Below, piece by piece: positions 9,455 to 18,364 of a DNA stretch of 64,000 nt. The notes under the pieces are model-generated. The model had not been told where the DNA came from, did no database searches, and was given only the letters and a program-made list of their open reading frames with translations. The stretch is from Hyphomicrobium sp. Its GTDB lineage: Bacteria; Pseudomonadota; Alphaproteobacteria; Rhizobiales; Hyphomicrobiaceae. Position 1 is the first letter of the stretch. The number at the start of each line of letters is the position of its first letter. The stretch lies in the NCBI GenBank assembly GCA_016793445.1, contig JAEUME010000020.1:124001-188000 (forward strand). The letters are read 5' to 3'. Made by a program: the position numbers and the translations under genes.

Positions 9455-9802
9455 TCATTCTGGCTTATAATGCTTATGGTGCTGCGGGTCGTAACAATGT
9501 AATCCGTGACGCCGGGCGGTTGAAGATACAAACTCGACCAAATCGTCGGTGAACCAAGACCAACTCGCTACGAAATTCATAAATTTGCCAGTTATTTCTC
9601 CGGCAAGCGGACCTGTAGCCCATGGCGTATCGTCGGTCTCAGTCAGATCAGGATATTTGGCCAGAAGGTCTGAGACAAAACCAAGTAATCTTAGACTTGT
9701 GGTGTCTTTTGAATTTTGAGCCTTAATCAATTGTTCTCTGAAGTTCGGACTTGTTGGATCGATGTCGACTGACGGTTCCCAGCAATAAAAATGCGCGGTC
9801 AT
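9455..9802 (-). CDS. Small hypothetical protein
   Basis: A 115-residue acidic protein rich in aromatic residues (FMNFVASWSWFTDDLVEF), with no signal peptide or membrane segment. Like 4949-5419 it is an isolated minus-strand gene in accessory-looking DNA with lower GC, and it is followed by repeat A. The composition resembles small immunity-type proteins, but no partner toxin is visible. Function unknown. Confidence 0.5.
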   Translation of the reverse strand: MTAHFYCWEPSVDIDPTSPNFREQLIKAQNSKDTTSLRLLGFVSDLLAKYPDLTETDDTPWATGPLAGEITGKFMNFVASWSWFTDDLVEFVSSTARRHGLHCYDPQHHKHYKPE

Positions 9803-10171
9803 GTCTTACATCTCCAGTATCACTCTAACTCTAAACCATGAAGGTTGGGGATGGAATGCGCGACCTTGTTCAATTTCAGCAACGGGTCATTCGCAACGCC
9901 CAAGGTAGCTGCAAAGTTGACCGTTTCCGAGCAGCGAACGGACATGGGCAACGGCGCGCTGTGCGAATAGGAGAATGTGGTGCGAGGATGCGGAGCGGAT
10001 CAGCGTCGCCGTATTCGACGATGTGCCACGGTCCCCCTATTCCTGAGCAGTCGGAGAGGCAGGTCATGGGCATCCGCTGCCGTGTGCCAGGGGCGCACGC
10101 AAAACCAGCCAGATCTGGTACATTGTCCCAGATAAGCCTCTTATAAAACTATCGTATATCGTTGAAATCAA
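9803..10171. other. Intergenic region holding repeat B copy 2
   Basis: The open frame at 9838-10146 does not look like protein. Apart from repeat B I see nothing I can support between the hypothetical gene and tRNA-Thr. Confidence 0.5.
9912..9961. repeat. Intergenic repeat B, copy 2
   Basis: Matches 7764-7813 at about 45 of 50 positions, same orientation. Confidence 0.7.
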
Positions 10172-10246
10172 TGGTGCCGGCTGTAGGATTTGAACCTACG
10201 ACCCCCTGATTACAAATCAGGTGCACTACCACTGTGCTAAGCCGGC
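10172..10246 (-). tRNA. tRNA-Thr (UGU)
   Basis: On the minus strand the sequence begins GCCGGCTTAGC and ends AGCCGGCA plus an encoded CCA. The 7-bp acceptor stem is perfect. The anticodon arm is CCTGA-TTTGTAA-TCAGG, giving anticodon TGT. The T-arm is GTAGG-TTCAAAT-CCTAC. Length is 75 nt with CCA. Confidence 0.97.
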
Positions 10247-10372
10247 ATTTAAAGTCGCCTGGGGGCCATCCGGCCCGCTGCGGTTTTGCGTGTTGCTGGG
10301 GCCTGGAAACACTGTTGCGACACAGGCCGGCAAGCATCCTCGGCCGCCCAGCCTGCGGGCTTATAGCGTTAT

Positions 10373-11893
10373 TCATGCGCGATAACCAGCCCTGAGGGCG
10401 CTGGGACGGGCGAAGAGGTCGATCACCTCAAAGCCACCGCCACGGCTCAGAGTGTGGGGACCCAAGATTCCTGAACGTGTTGAAAACGAGACCGTACCCA
10501 CTGTTTCCTCAGCGAAGGTTTCCGGGCTGAGCCTAGTGATGGTGCGCAGCGTCAGCCTGCTGCCGTAGCCGCCGGTGCAGTCCTGCGCGGGACGTATCAG
10601 CCGTCCAGCGTCATCGCGCCACAGTGCGCCGGCGGGCCGCGCCGCGGCGGCATCGATGAGCACGGGGTTCAGCGGATGAGGATGCCATGGGCCGGTCAGG
10701 GTATCGGCGAAAAACAAGGATAGTCCGTCCCAACTGGAACTCTGGAAGTTTTCGCTGCCAGCTGCGATCCACCAGCGCTCGTCGTGCGCAAACAGTGTGG
10801 CGTCATGGATGCGCCCCTCTATGAGGCGTGTGATCTTTTCCCACTCGTCGGGAAAGCGCTTGGCGCGATACAGGTCCAGCCCACCGGCGGCAGACGACTC
10901 AGGCAGCATATAAATGCCGCCCTCGTGGGCGAAGACGAATGGGTAGGACAGGTGAACATCCCTCTCCAGCACCGGCGCGACAGAGGAGGGCGTGCCATCC
11001 TCAGACAGCGTGAAGTGCGAAATGATCCCCTTGCCTGTCGCCTTTGGCAATTCTTCGACGAAGACGTGCGTGATGCCCTCGTGGGCGAAGACAAAGGGAT
11101 CGGCGAAGTAGCGCCGGCCACCGTCTTCAAGCGTTCGATAAGCGGTGAGGTCCAGCTCCCGGCTTTCCGGTCGCGTGGGGGCCGCCGGCGTGATCCTGCG
11201 CCAGGCGACATGCCATTTGGCTTCATTGCCCGTGAACAGTTCGCCGATGCGCGCCGCCTTTCGGGCAACGCAGCTGCGCGCGAACACCGATGCCGCGGGC
11301 AAGATGCTGGACCGCCCGGCGGGGTTTCGTTCCTGAGGCAGTTCATCTTGGGGAGCTTCACCAAGCGCGATGCGATTTGTAACGCGCACCAGCCCTTCGA
11401 CAACGCGCGAGGTAATGTTGTCCATCGCATAAGCCGGCCGCCACGGCGTCTCGATGGCGGGACGTCCGAGCGCCCAGACGTGATCGCGCGTCACCGAATC
11501 CGACACGCTGAGAAAGGGCAACCTCTGTTCCAGGATAGCGTGAAACAGCGCGTAGTCCTTGAACGACCCGTCGTAAAGGGGGCGCACCACGCGACCGGGA
11601 TGAGTCTTGATGGCGCTCGCTGACGACAGGTCGATCATGATGTCGTAGCCGCCGCCTGCATACTGCGGCCACGCGGCAAAGGCCTCCGGTCTCAACAGGG
11701 TGGAAAATCGATCCGTTCCCGCCCTTGCCCGCGCATGGTCGTAGTCGATAAGGACGGTGAAACTGATCGGCAGCGGCTCGGGTGTGTCTCCAAATGAGAC
11801 AGCGGCCTCATGACCATTCTCCGAAAGGGCTGCCAGAAGTGCCAAGTGCCAGCGGTAAAGCCGGGCAGCGTCGAGGTGGACGCAGATTTGCAT
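10373..11893 (-). CDS. Polysaccharide-cluster protein with GINT1-like beta-propeller domain
   Basis: A 506-residue protein. Residues 1-200 resemble the degenerate formyltransferase-like N-terminal region of this family (IMIDLSSA...RVVRPLYDGSFKDYALFHAIL). Residues about 230-490 have repeated blade-like motifs (YFADPFVFAHEGITHVFVEEL, SYPFVFAHEGGIYMLPES, HDATLFAHDERWWIAAGS). These recall the five-bladed propeller of glucosamine inositolphosphorylceramide transferase-like and GH43/32-like proteins. Homologues often sit in bacterial exopolysaccharide loci, which fits the divergent flippase next door. Activity is unproven; a sugar or acyl transfer role is inferred. No signal peptide. Confidence 0.65.
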   Translation of the reverse strand: MQICVHLDAARLYRWHLALLAALSENGHEAAVSFGDTPEPLPISFTVLIDYDHARARAGTDRFSTLLRPEAFAAWPQYAGGGYDIMIDLSSASAIKTHPGRVVRPLYDGSFKDYALFHAILEQRLPFLSVSDSVTRDHVWALGRPAIETPWRPAYAMDNITSRVVEGLVRVTNRIALGEAPQDELPQERNPAGRSSILPAASVFARSCVARKAARIGELFTGNEAKWHVAWRRITPAAPTRPESRELDLTAYRTLEDGGRRYFADPFVFAHEGITHVFVEELPKATGKGIISHFTLSEDGTPSSVAPVLERDVHLSYPFVFAHEGGIYMLPESSAAGGLDLYRAKRFPDEWEKITRLIEGRIHDATLFAHDERWWIAAGSENFQSSSWDGLSLFFADTLTGPWHPHPLNPVLIDAAAARPAGALWRDDAGRLIRPAQDCTGGYGSRLTLRTITRLSPETFAEETVGTVSFSTRSGILGPHTLSRGGGFEVIDLFARPSALRAGYRA

Positions 11894-12041
11894 GGGCGAG
11901 GATGCGCTCCTATGTCATGCGGCGCTGGCCGGGGCGCTTTGGGGTGCGCCCGCAACGCTCGCATATTACCGGACCTGCGGCTAGAGAAGAGCGTGCCGCA
12001 ATCTTCGTTCCGTCGGGCGCCGATACAAGTCAGCAGGTGAC

Positions 12042-13478
12042 ATGCTTCTGCGACAAACTCTGCTCTATCTGCCCGCGCAGGTGATTGGACCCGTCGTCCA
12101 ATTCCTGTCGATCGTGCTGTGGACGTATTTTCTCGATCCCGTCGAGATGGGAACGTTCGCGCTGATCACGGCAGCGCAGGAATTTGGCTACATCGCGACC
12201 ATGTTCTGGTTCACGCTCTATACGATGCGCTATTTCGACCGGAATGCCGATGCGCACGGCCAAGCCGCGTTCATGAATACGGAAGCCGGCGTCATGCTGG
12301 TTGCGGCGGTTGGCACAGCTCTTGGCGTCATGGCTTTGCCGCTGTTTATCGATGTGGCATGGTCGCCGTCCCTGGCGGCGGCAGCGCTCGGCTACTGCTT
12401 GTCGCGCACGCTCGCAACGCACCTGACCGATCGCGCGCGTACCGCGCAAGACACGCGCGTTTATACCATCATGCAGGTGAGCTGGCCCGTGCTCGGGCTG
12501 GCGCTGGGCGTGCTGTTCGTGAAGCTGTTCTCGGCGTCCGCCGCAAACGTGTTGTGGGGATACGCGCTGGCGCAGTGCCTGGCGCTGGCCGGCGTCATCG
12601 GGCGGCTGGGCCTGGGGTCCCGGCCCCACCACGTATCTGCCGACATCATCCGTACGGGGCTTCGCTACGGAATGCCCCTGGTGATCGGCGGCCTCTTTGT
12701 CTGGCTCGCCAACAACGGGCTCCGGTTCATCATCGAGCATAAGGAGGGGGCTGGTGCGGTTGGTCTCGTCACCGTTGGCTGGGGACTGGGGCTGCGGGCC
12801 GCTGCCTTCTCGGCCATGCTGGTGACCGCCGCGGCGTTCCCGCTCGCCGTGACGCGCTCTCGTGAAAACGGCATCGCGGAGGGTCAGGCGCAGCTCGTGC
12901 GCAACGGCGTCCTGCTGCTTGCCATTCTGGCACCCGCGGCGGGCGGTCTGTGGGCCATCTCAGGCCCGCTTGTCGAACGCATCGTTGCGGCTCCCTTTCG
13001 TGAGATGACAGCAGCGGTTCTCCCCTGGGCGATCCTGGCAGGAGCGGCGCGCAACCTGCGCATTCATTTCGGAGAACAGGTGTTTCTCCTGCGCGAGGAA
13101 ACCAGAATTCCACTCGCCAACGATGTGTTCGACGGCCTGAGTACCATTGTAGGCGGCGCCGTTGGACTGGCGATGGGAGGCCTTCCAGGGAGCGTGGCGG
13201 GCGCGGCCTTTGGCGCAATCGCAAGTCTTCTCGTCACGCTGATGTGCGGCGCCTATATGCATCGTTTTACGCTGCCGATGGGGCATCTCGTGCGGATTGC
13301 CATTGCGACAGCCGCCATGATCGCCGCTTTGCATTTCGTGCCGATGTCGGCCACGGTGCCCTCGCTCGCGGCGGCGATCTTGACCGGCGGCATGGTCTAC
13401 ATGGTGGCGCTTGCCGCAGTCTATCCGGGCGAGGCCGGCAGTGTGCTGGCCAAGTTCCGGGCGTTGCGGCAGGTGTAG
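12042..13478 (+). CDS. Wzx-type oligosaccharide flippase (MATE/MOP superfamily)
   Basis: A 478-residue protein with about 12-14 hydrophobic helices spread along its length and the N-terminal pattern of polysaccharide-synthase flippases (LLYLPAQVIGPVVQFLSIVLWTYFLDPVEMGTFAL). Such proteins move undecaprenyl-linked repeat units across the inner membrane. Its location beside glycosyltransferases, a chain-length regulator and a priming transferase supports that job. It is divergent from the GINT1-like gene, with 148 bp between them that should hold both promoters. Confidence 0.85.
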   Translation: MLLRQTLLYLPAQVIGPVVQFLSIVLWTYFLDPVEMGTFALITAAQEFGYIATMFWFTLYTMRYFDRNADAHGQAAFMNTEAGVMLVAAVGTALGVMALPLFIDVAWSPSLAAAALGYCLSRTLATHLTDRARTAQDTRVYTIMQVSWPVLGLALGVLFVKLFSASAANVLWGYALAQCLALAGVIGRLGLGSRPHHVSADIIRTGLRYGMPLVIGGLFVWLANNGLRFIIEHKEGAGAVGLVTVGWGLGLRAAAFSAMLVTAAAFPLAVTRSRENGIAEGQAQLVRNGVLLLAILAPAAGGLWAISGPLVERIVAAPFREMTAAVLPWAILAGAARNLRIHFGEQVFLLREETRIPLANDVFDGLSTIVGGAVGLAMGGLPGSVAGAAFGAIASLLVTLMCGAYMHRFTLPMGHLVRIAIATAAMIAALHFVPMSATVPSLAAAILTGGMVYMVALAAVYPGEAGSVLAKFRALRQV

Positions 13479-13625
13479 GAGATGCGCACTTGGCAACCTT
13501 AATGTCACCCAGGCCGTCCTCCGCGGCACTTCGCCGGACGGCTTACGTCGCGACCGGCACGATCCTGGAATAGTCTCGTTTCGGCCGCACGTCGCGGCCG
13601 GCTTATCGCGGAAGTACCCTGGCAC

Positions 13626-14843
13626 ATGCAGTATCGCCTTTGCGTCATTCATTCCTTCGATCCGCTGGGCGCGAAGGTCGGCGGGCTTGAAACCTTCGTC
13701 CGTGACATGATCGGTCATCTCCCGGATGACTTCAGCTTCCTGATGGTCGGGGTCGATGCCTCGGGCAAGCGTCCGTTGGGCAAGGTCACGCGCGAGACGT
13801 TCCGCGGCAAGCCGTTCGATTTTCTTCCCGTGCTGCACTATCCGGAAGACAAAGCGCGCGAAGCCGCCCGCAGCCTGAAAGAGTCGATCAATTTCCAGTT
13901 CATGCAAGGGCTGCTGCGCTATCTGCCGGCTGTGCGCCGCGTGTTGCGCGAATGCCCAACGAGCGTCGATCTGCAGCGCGTCGAGTTTGCGACGCTGGTC
14001 AAGGGCCTGGGTGTTCCTTTCGTCCAGATGCTCCATGGCGAGGGCGCGCCCAAGCTGCAGATGGACTCGCTGCTGAAGAGCTACCGCTACGTCCACAATA
14101 TCAACGAGTGGCTGGCCGTGAAGGCTTGCGACAAGTTCATGTGCGTCAACCCGATCATCACCGAGCGCATTCGTCAGACCTACCCGGCCAACGCCGCCAA
14201 GATCGAAACGCAATCCACCTGGGTCGATACCAAGCAGTTTCATCCAACGCCGTTTCCGGCGAACGGCTTCCGCATTGCCTTTGCCGGCCGCCTCGACCTC
14301 TTCAAGGTGCCTTCCCTCATGTTCAAGACGATTGCCCGCCTGCGCGAGCGGCTGGGCGAGGGCGTCGAGTTCCATTACATGGGCACGAGCGATCCGGCGC
14401 GATTTGCCGAGTTCGAAGAGATTCGCCCGTATTCGGTCCTGCATGGATTCAAGAGCGCGCAAGGGGTCGCGGACGTTCTCTCGAATGTCCACGCGGGCAT
14501 CCTGACCTCCGAGTTCGAGGGGATGCCGTTCTCCGTTCTGGAAACGCTGGGCGCCGGACGCCCCGTGTGCGCCATCCATCTGCCGCAGCTCGCCAGCGTC
14601 ATCAAGGACGGCGTCTCGGGCAGGCTCGTTGCGCGCTCTAACGACCAGGACGACATGGCGGCACGTCTGGCGGATGCTTTCGTGGAGACGCATGCGGCAA
14701 TTGCAGACGGCCGCCTTACGCCGGAAGGCGTTGCGCGCGAAGTCGGCGATTTCACGCCCGAGTATCAGCTTGCCCGCATCTATGAAAACCACCGCGCGCT
14801 GCAGCGCCGCCGGTTTTGTGGGAACGCCGTGGTCGCGGCTTAA
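13626..14843 (+). CDS. GT4-family glycosyltransferase
   Basis: A 405-residue two-domain GT-B protein. The N-terminal half starts with a glycine-rich nucleotide-fold turn (LGAKVGGLETFVRDMI). The C-terminal half has FAGRLDLFKVP, VLHGFKSAQGVADVLSN and the GT4 nucleotide-sugar site HAGILTSEFEGMPFSVLETLGAGRPV, with the E-x7-E spacing. It follows the flippase at 147 bp in the same direction. Acceptor and donor sugars are unknown. Confidence 0.88.
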   Translation: MQYRLCVIHSFDPLGAKVGGLETFVRDMIGHLPDDFSFLMVGVDASGKRPLGKVTRETFRGKPFDFLPVLHYPEDKAREAARSLKESINFQFMQGLLRYLPAVRRVLRECPTSVDLQRVEFATLVKGLGVPFVQMLHGEGAPKLQMDSLLKSYRYVHNINEWLAVKACDKFMCVNPIITERIRQTYPANAAKIETQSTWVDTKQFHPTPFPANGFRIAFAGRLDLFKVPSLMFKTIARLRERLGEGVEFHYMGTSDPARFAEFEEIRPYSVLHGFKSAQGVADVLSNVHAGILTSEFEGMPFSVLETLGAGRPVCAIHLPQLASVIKDGVSGRLVARSNDQDDMAARLADAFVETHAAIADGRLTPEGVAREVGDFTPEYQLARIYENHRALQRRRFCGNAVVAA

Positions 14844-14880
14844 GCGACCCCAACACGCCGATATCCGCAAGAAGAAGGGC

Positions 14881-16023
14881 TCAGCGCGCCGGCGCGGCGT
14901 CGAATGCCTCGGCAATCGCGTCCCAAGCGGGCTTGCGCTGGAAGCTCGCGTCATAAGGCAACGGCCGCGGGTTCGAACGTATCGCCATGCGGGCTTGCGT
15001 TGCGGGATCATTCATCCAGCTTGTGGCATCGCTGAGCTGCCAGGTTTCGACCACTTTCACGGCCGTCACCTTCAGTACAGCGTCGAGATAGGCACGGTAC
15101 ATCCGGGCCACCGCACGGTCGCGCACGGCGATGTCGCCGGGAAACGTGCTGTCATTGACGTCCAGCTCCGTGATGTGGATGTCGAAGCCGAGATCTGCGA
15201 CCTCGTGGAGGAAAGCGGTGAAGACCGGAAGGTCATACGTCGCTGCAAGTTTGAGGTGGCTTTGGAAACCGATGGCGTCGATGGGCACGCCCTGATCCTT
15301 CAAACGGCGCAACAGCGCCAGCAGGCTCGTGCGGAAGGTCTCGCCGTTTTCGTCGGCCGTCTCGCACTGCGCCTCGTTGAGGACCAGAATATCCGATGGC
15401 GCGGTGGCGCGCGCGGCCTTGAACGCACGCGCGATATAGTCTTCTCCGAGCGCGCGATAGAAGGGCCCTGCGCGCAGATTGCCCGGCTTGCCATCCCACG
15501 GACCGATCGGCTCGTTGACGACATCCCAGTATCGAATCCTGCCGGCATAGCGGCGCATGATGGTCTCGATGTGCATATCGAGCAGGTCAGAGATGCCGCC
15601 CGGAGCAAGGCGATGGATCCAATCCGGCACGTCATCGTCCCAGATCAGCGTATGGGCTCTCACCGGCATCGAATGGGCGGCGGCAAATCCTATCAGGCGG
15701 TCGGCGCCATGGAAGTCGAGCGCATCCTGTTTGGGCCGCAGAGTCGAGAGCTTGAACTCAAGCTCGCTCGTCAGGATGCGGGCGTCGCGGATATAGAGCT
15801 CCTGGTAGCGCTCGCCATGATCGCGGTCGAGTTCGTGAACCGCCAGGGACGCGCCAAAGAGGATTCCCTTCGAAGCCGCGATGGCGCCCAGCCCTCGGGC
15901 GGGCGGGTTTGCCGCTTGAGCTGCGAAGGTGAGGGACGGTGCGGACGTGCCAAACACGCCGAGCGCGGCGGCGCCCGTAAGAAGGTCGCGCCGCCGTATG
16001 CTTTGATTGTCGTTGCGGGTCAT
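14881..16023 (-). CDS. Tat-exported GH10 endo-beta-xylanase-like glycoside hydrolase
   Basis: A 380-residue protein with a twin-arginine signal (IRRRDLLTGAAALGVFG) and a full GH10 barrel. The acid/base glutamate lies in WDVVNEP, the nucleophile in HITELDVND, and there are conserved DIHITELD, FQSHL and VETWQLSD segments. GH10 enzymes cleave beta-1,4-xylan-like chains by a retaining mechanism. In the middle of an exopolysaccharide operon it may trim or release the polymer made here rather than digest plant xylan. Its start overlaps the end of the upstream glycosyltransferase by 4 bases (ATGA), which ties it to the operon. It converges with the plus-strand GT4 gene. Confidence 0.88.
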   Translation of the reverse strand: MTRNDNQSIRRRDLLTGAAALGVFGTSAPSLTFAAQAANPPARGLGAIAASKGILFGASLAVHELDRDHGERYQELYIRDARILTSELEFKLSTLRPKQDALDFHGADRLIGFAAAHSMPVRAHTLIWDDDVPDWIHRLAPGGISDLLDMHIETIMRRYAGRIRYWDVVNEPIGPWDGKPGNLRAGPFYRALGEDYIARAFKAARATAPSDILVLNEAQCETADENGETFRTSLLALLRRLKDQGVPIDAIGFQSHLKLAATYDLPVFTAFLHEVADLGFDIHITELDVNDSTFPGDIAVRDRAVARMYRAYLDAVLKVTAVKVVETWQLSDATSWMNDPATQARMAIRSNPRPLPYDASFQRKPAWDAIAEAFDAAPAR

Positions 16024-17120
16024 GGCGCGCGTGCTGGTGCGGGCGCCGCCGCGTTGGCCTGACGATCCGTTGCGGCGAAAATCATGCGCGCGCCTGCAAG
16101 ATCTTTGGCTGCAGCTTCATTCCATCGCGCGACATTGGCAAGCGCCGCAGCGGTTGTGGCCGCGCGCCATCCGGGCTGCGAGATCAAGCTCGTGATTGCG
16201 CGCGCGGCGCCTGCCGCATCCGCCGAGTTGATGAAGGTAGCCGACGTTCCCAGAACCTGCCGGAATACCGGCGCGTCAGGTGCCACAACGGCAAGTCCCG
16301 CATATTGCGCTTCGAGTAGCGGCAGGCCCAAGCCTTCGTCGTGCGAGGTGCACAGGTAGATGTCTGCCGCTTCGAGCTGTTCCTTCACGCCATCGGCGGG
16401 AAGATAGCCGTGGATCACGACACCGGGATGATCTGCGATGCGCGCAGCATTCTCACCCCAGCCGGAGCGGCCGATGATGTGGAGCTGCGCATTCTCATCC
16501 CCGGACGCGCGCAAGGTTTCCAGTATGGCGAGCGCGGCTGAATAATTCTTGCGCGGCTCGATGGTGCCAAGCGCAGCAAGGCGCAGCGGACGGGGTCGCT
16601 CAGTCCGCTCTGGGCGTCCTTGTGATGACAATAAAAAAACGTTAGCGACCGAGGGCCGATAGAGCATCACCGTTGCGCTCGGGCTGACGAACTGGCGAAC
16701 CTCCTCCCGCGTCTTCTCGGAATTCACCATGAAGCGGCTCAGGTGGCGCAACGCGCAGGCAAACTGGGGTGCCATGTAGAAGCGCGCCTTGGCCGAAAGG
16801 TCGCTTTTGCGGGTGATGAGGAAAGTGTCGTGGACGTACATCCAGACACGGTGCGGTATCAGCGCGAAGACGGGAGAGGGTGGAAATCCTGGAAACACGA
16901 ACTGCGCGGATGGCTTCAACAGCGCGAGCAGGGGAAGCAGAAGCTGCTGGCACAAGATCATCGACAGAACGCCGCGCGCGCGGACAGGAACGATTCTCGC
17001 GCCTGTGAAGCTGACCTGCTCGAACTGCTCGATCGAAATCCGCTCCAGCCCCGTGACGTGCCGCCCGGCATGTGTGAGATCGAGATAGACCAGCTGTCGA
17101 TGTGTTGCCTTGTCCGGCAT
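16020..17120 (-). CDS. GT4-family glycosyltransferase
   Basis: I place the start at the ATG at 17118-17120 (MPDKATHRQLVYLDLTH), preceded by a GAGG ribosome site; the longer upstream open frame is non-homologous and overlaps the previous gene. The product is about 366 residues: LVYLDLTHAGRHVTGLERIS at the N-terminus, LRLAALGTIEPRKNYSAALAIL and GWGENAARIADHPGVVIHGYLP in the nucleotide domain, and TSHDEGLGLPLLEAQYAGLAVVA as the donor site. This is a mannosyltransferase-like GT4 pattern. It lies 22 bp after the next GT4 gene and overlaps the GH10 gene. Confidence 0.85.
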   Translation of the reverse strand: MPDKATHRQLVYLDLTHAGRHVTGLERISIEQFEQVSFTGARIVPVRARGVLSMILCQQLLLPLLALLKPSAQFVFPGFPPSPVFALIPHRVWMYVHDTFLITRKSDLSAKARFYMAPQFACALRHLSRFMVNSEKTREEVRQFVSPSATVMLYRPSVANVFLLSSQGRPERTERPRPLRLAALGTIEPRKNYSAALAILETLRASGDENAQLHIIGRSGWGENAARIADHPGVVIHGYLPADGVKEQLEAADIYLCTSHDEGLGLPLLEAQYAGLAVVAPDAPVFRQVLGTSATFINSADAAGAARAITSLISQPGWRAATTAAALANVARWNEAAAKDLAGARMIFAATDRQANAAAPAPARAP

Positions 17121-17142
17121 CGGCAAAACCTCGATAAAATGT

Positions 17143-18288
17143 TTAGGCGGCGGGACGGGTCGTGGTCGTCGTCGGGGTGCCGGGCGGGCTAACGGGCGAG
17201 GCATGTACCGCGTTGGCCTTTCCAAGAACGCTTCGGACAAGCTCCTCATAGGCGGGAACGCGCACCGCAAACGAAAAATCGTCTGCCCTGCGACGGCGCT
17301 GCGCCGGATCGCCTGGATACTCAAGCGTATCGGCAATGGCGTGCGCCAGCTGCAAATCGCTGCCAGCGGCGACGATACGGCCGAACTTGCCATGCCGCAG
17401 AATTTCCTGTGGCCCTGCGCTGGCGGTGGCGACGATGGGAAGCCCGTAGGCCATGGCTTCGACGACGACGTTGCCAAAAGGCTCGGACAGCGACGACAAC
17501 ACGAAGCATTTGGCCTGCGAATAAAAGCGCCAGGGCTCCTTGGAATAACCTGCGAGAGTCACACGGCTGGTAATTCCGAGATCCTTGCACAAGGCTTTGA
17601 GTCTGGCTTCTTCCGGGCCTTTTCCAAGGATGATCAGGCGTGCCGATGGCCGCTCAAGCCGTGCGAAGGCGCGCAGCAAGGTGGGAAAGTCCTTCTCCGG
17701 CACGAGACGTCCGACAGCCAGAAGCACGTCTGGACGCCCGCACAATTCTGCTTCACTCGGCACAGGGGCGGCCGCGGGAAAGAAGACAGGATTGAGGATC
17801 GTGATCGTCTTTTCAGGCCGCGCGCCCCAGCGTTTGACGAGTTGCTCGCGCAGGCCGTCGGATACGGCCACCGTGCAGTCTGCAAAGGCGCTTAGCACCG
17901 GCAAGGCGAGGTACGTCACGAAGCTCAGCAATCCCGAGCGCCACTCGCAAAAGCCATGGTAGGTGATGACGGTGCGGATGGGGGAACGCGCCAGCCACTT
18001 GGCCAGCATCAGCTTGGTGTTCGAGCCCCCGATTGCCGAGAGCGCGATATCCGGCTTTTCCTGGCGCAGGATGTCCGCTAGGCGGCGCACCGCGCGCCAG
18101 TGGCTTCGGCCGATCGTGAACAGAGGAATGGAACTGTCGAGATTCGAGCGGTTTTCGTCTGCTTCGAAATCCTGAACGAAGATAACGTCGTTGCCGCGCG
18201 CCTTGAAGGCGCTCGCAAGGCACGACCATAACCGCTCGCCACCGCCATCGACCAGGCCGTGCGTGTAAAAGAGGATCTTATTCGACAT
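17143..18288 (-). CDS. GT4-family glycosyltransferase
   Basis: A 381-residue GT-B enzyme. The N-terminus has YTHGLVDGGGERLWSCLASAF, a typical GT4 glycine-rich entry. LLAVGRLVPEKDFPTLLRAFARL and SSLSEPFGNVVVEAMAYGLPIVAT form the C-terminal nucleotide-sugar domain. It ends in a short Pro/Thr-rich tail. It is part of the same minus-strand run as the WecG-like and polymerase genes, so it likely adds a sugar to the lipid-linked repeat unit. Specific sugar unknown. Confidence 0.88.
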   Translation of the reverse strand: MSNKILFYTHGLVDGGGERLWSCLASAFKARGNDVIFVQDFEADENRSNLDSSIPLFTIGRSHWRAVRRLADILRQEKPDIALSAIGGSNTKLMLAKWLARSPIRTVITYHGFCEWRSGLLSFVTYLALPVLSAFADCTVAVSDGLREQLVKRWGARPEKTITILNPVFFPAAAPVPSEAELCGRPDVLLAVGRLVPEKDFPTLLRAFARLERPSARLIILGKGPEEARLKALCKDLGITSRVTLAGYSKEPWRFYSQAKCFVLSSLSEPFGNVVVEAMAYGLPIVATASAGPQEILRHGKFGRIVAAGSDLQLAHAIADTLEYPGDPAQRRRRADDFSFAVRVPAYEELVRSVLGKANAVHASPVSPPGTPTTTTTRPAA

Positions 18289-18364
18289 CCAGGGCCGACC
18301 TTAAACATCCGCCTTGCGGGGCGAAGCATCGAACGAAATTACAGCCAAGCGCGTTACACCTCCC

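Noticed and set aside
9838..10146. 102-residue plus-strand open frame
   Set aside because: It runs through repeat B, lacks a ribosome site and has no protein-like pattern.
13582..13600. CGGCCGC/GCGGCCG hairpin after the flippase gene as terminator
   Set aside because: No T-run follows and the region is uniformly GC-rich; not enough to call.
12960..15011. 683-residue open frame on the minus strand across the flippase and GT4 genes
   Set aside because: It is antisense to two genes with clear family motifs; its composition is the His/Arg-rich type produced by high-GC shadow frames.
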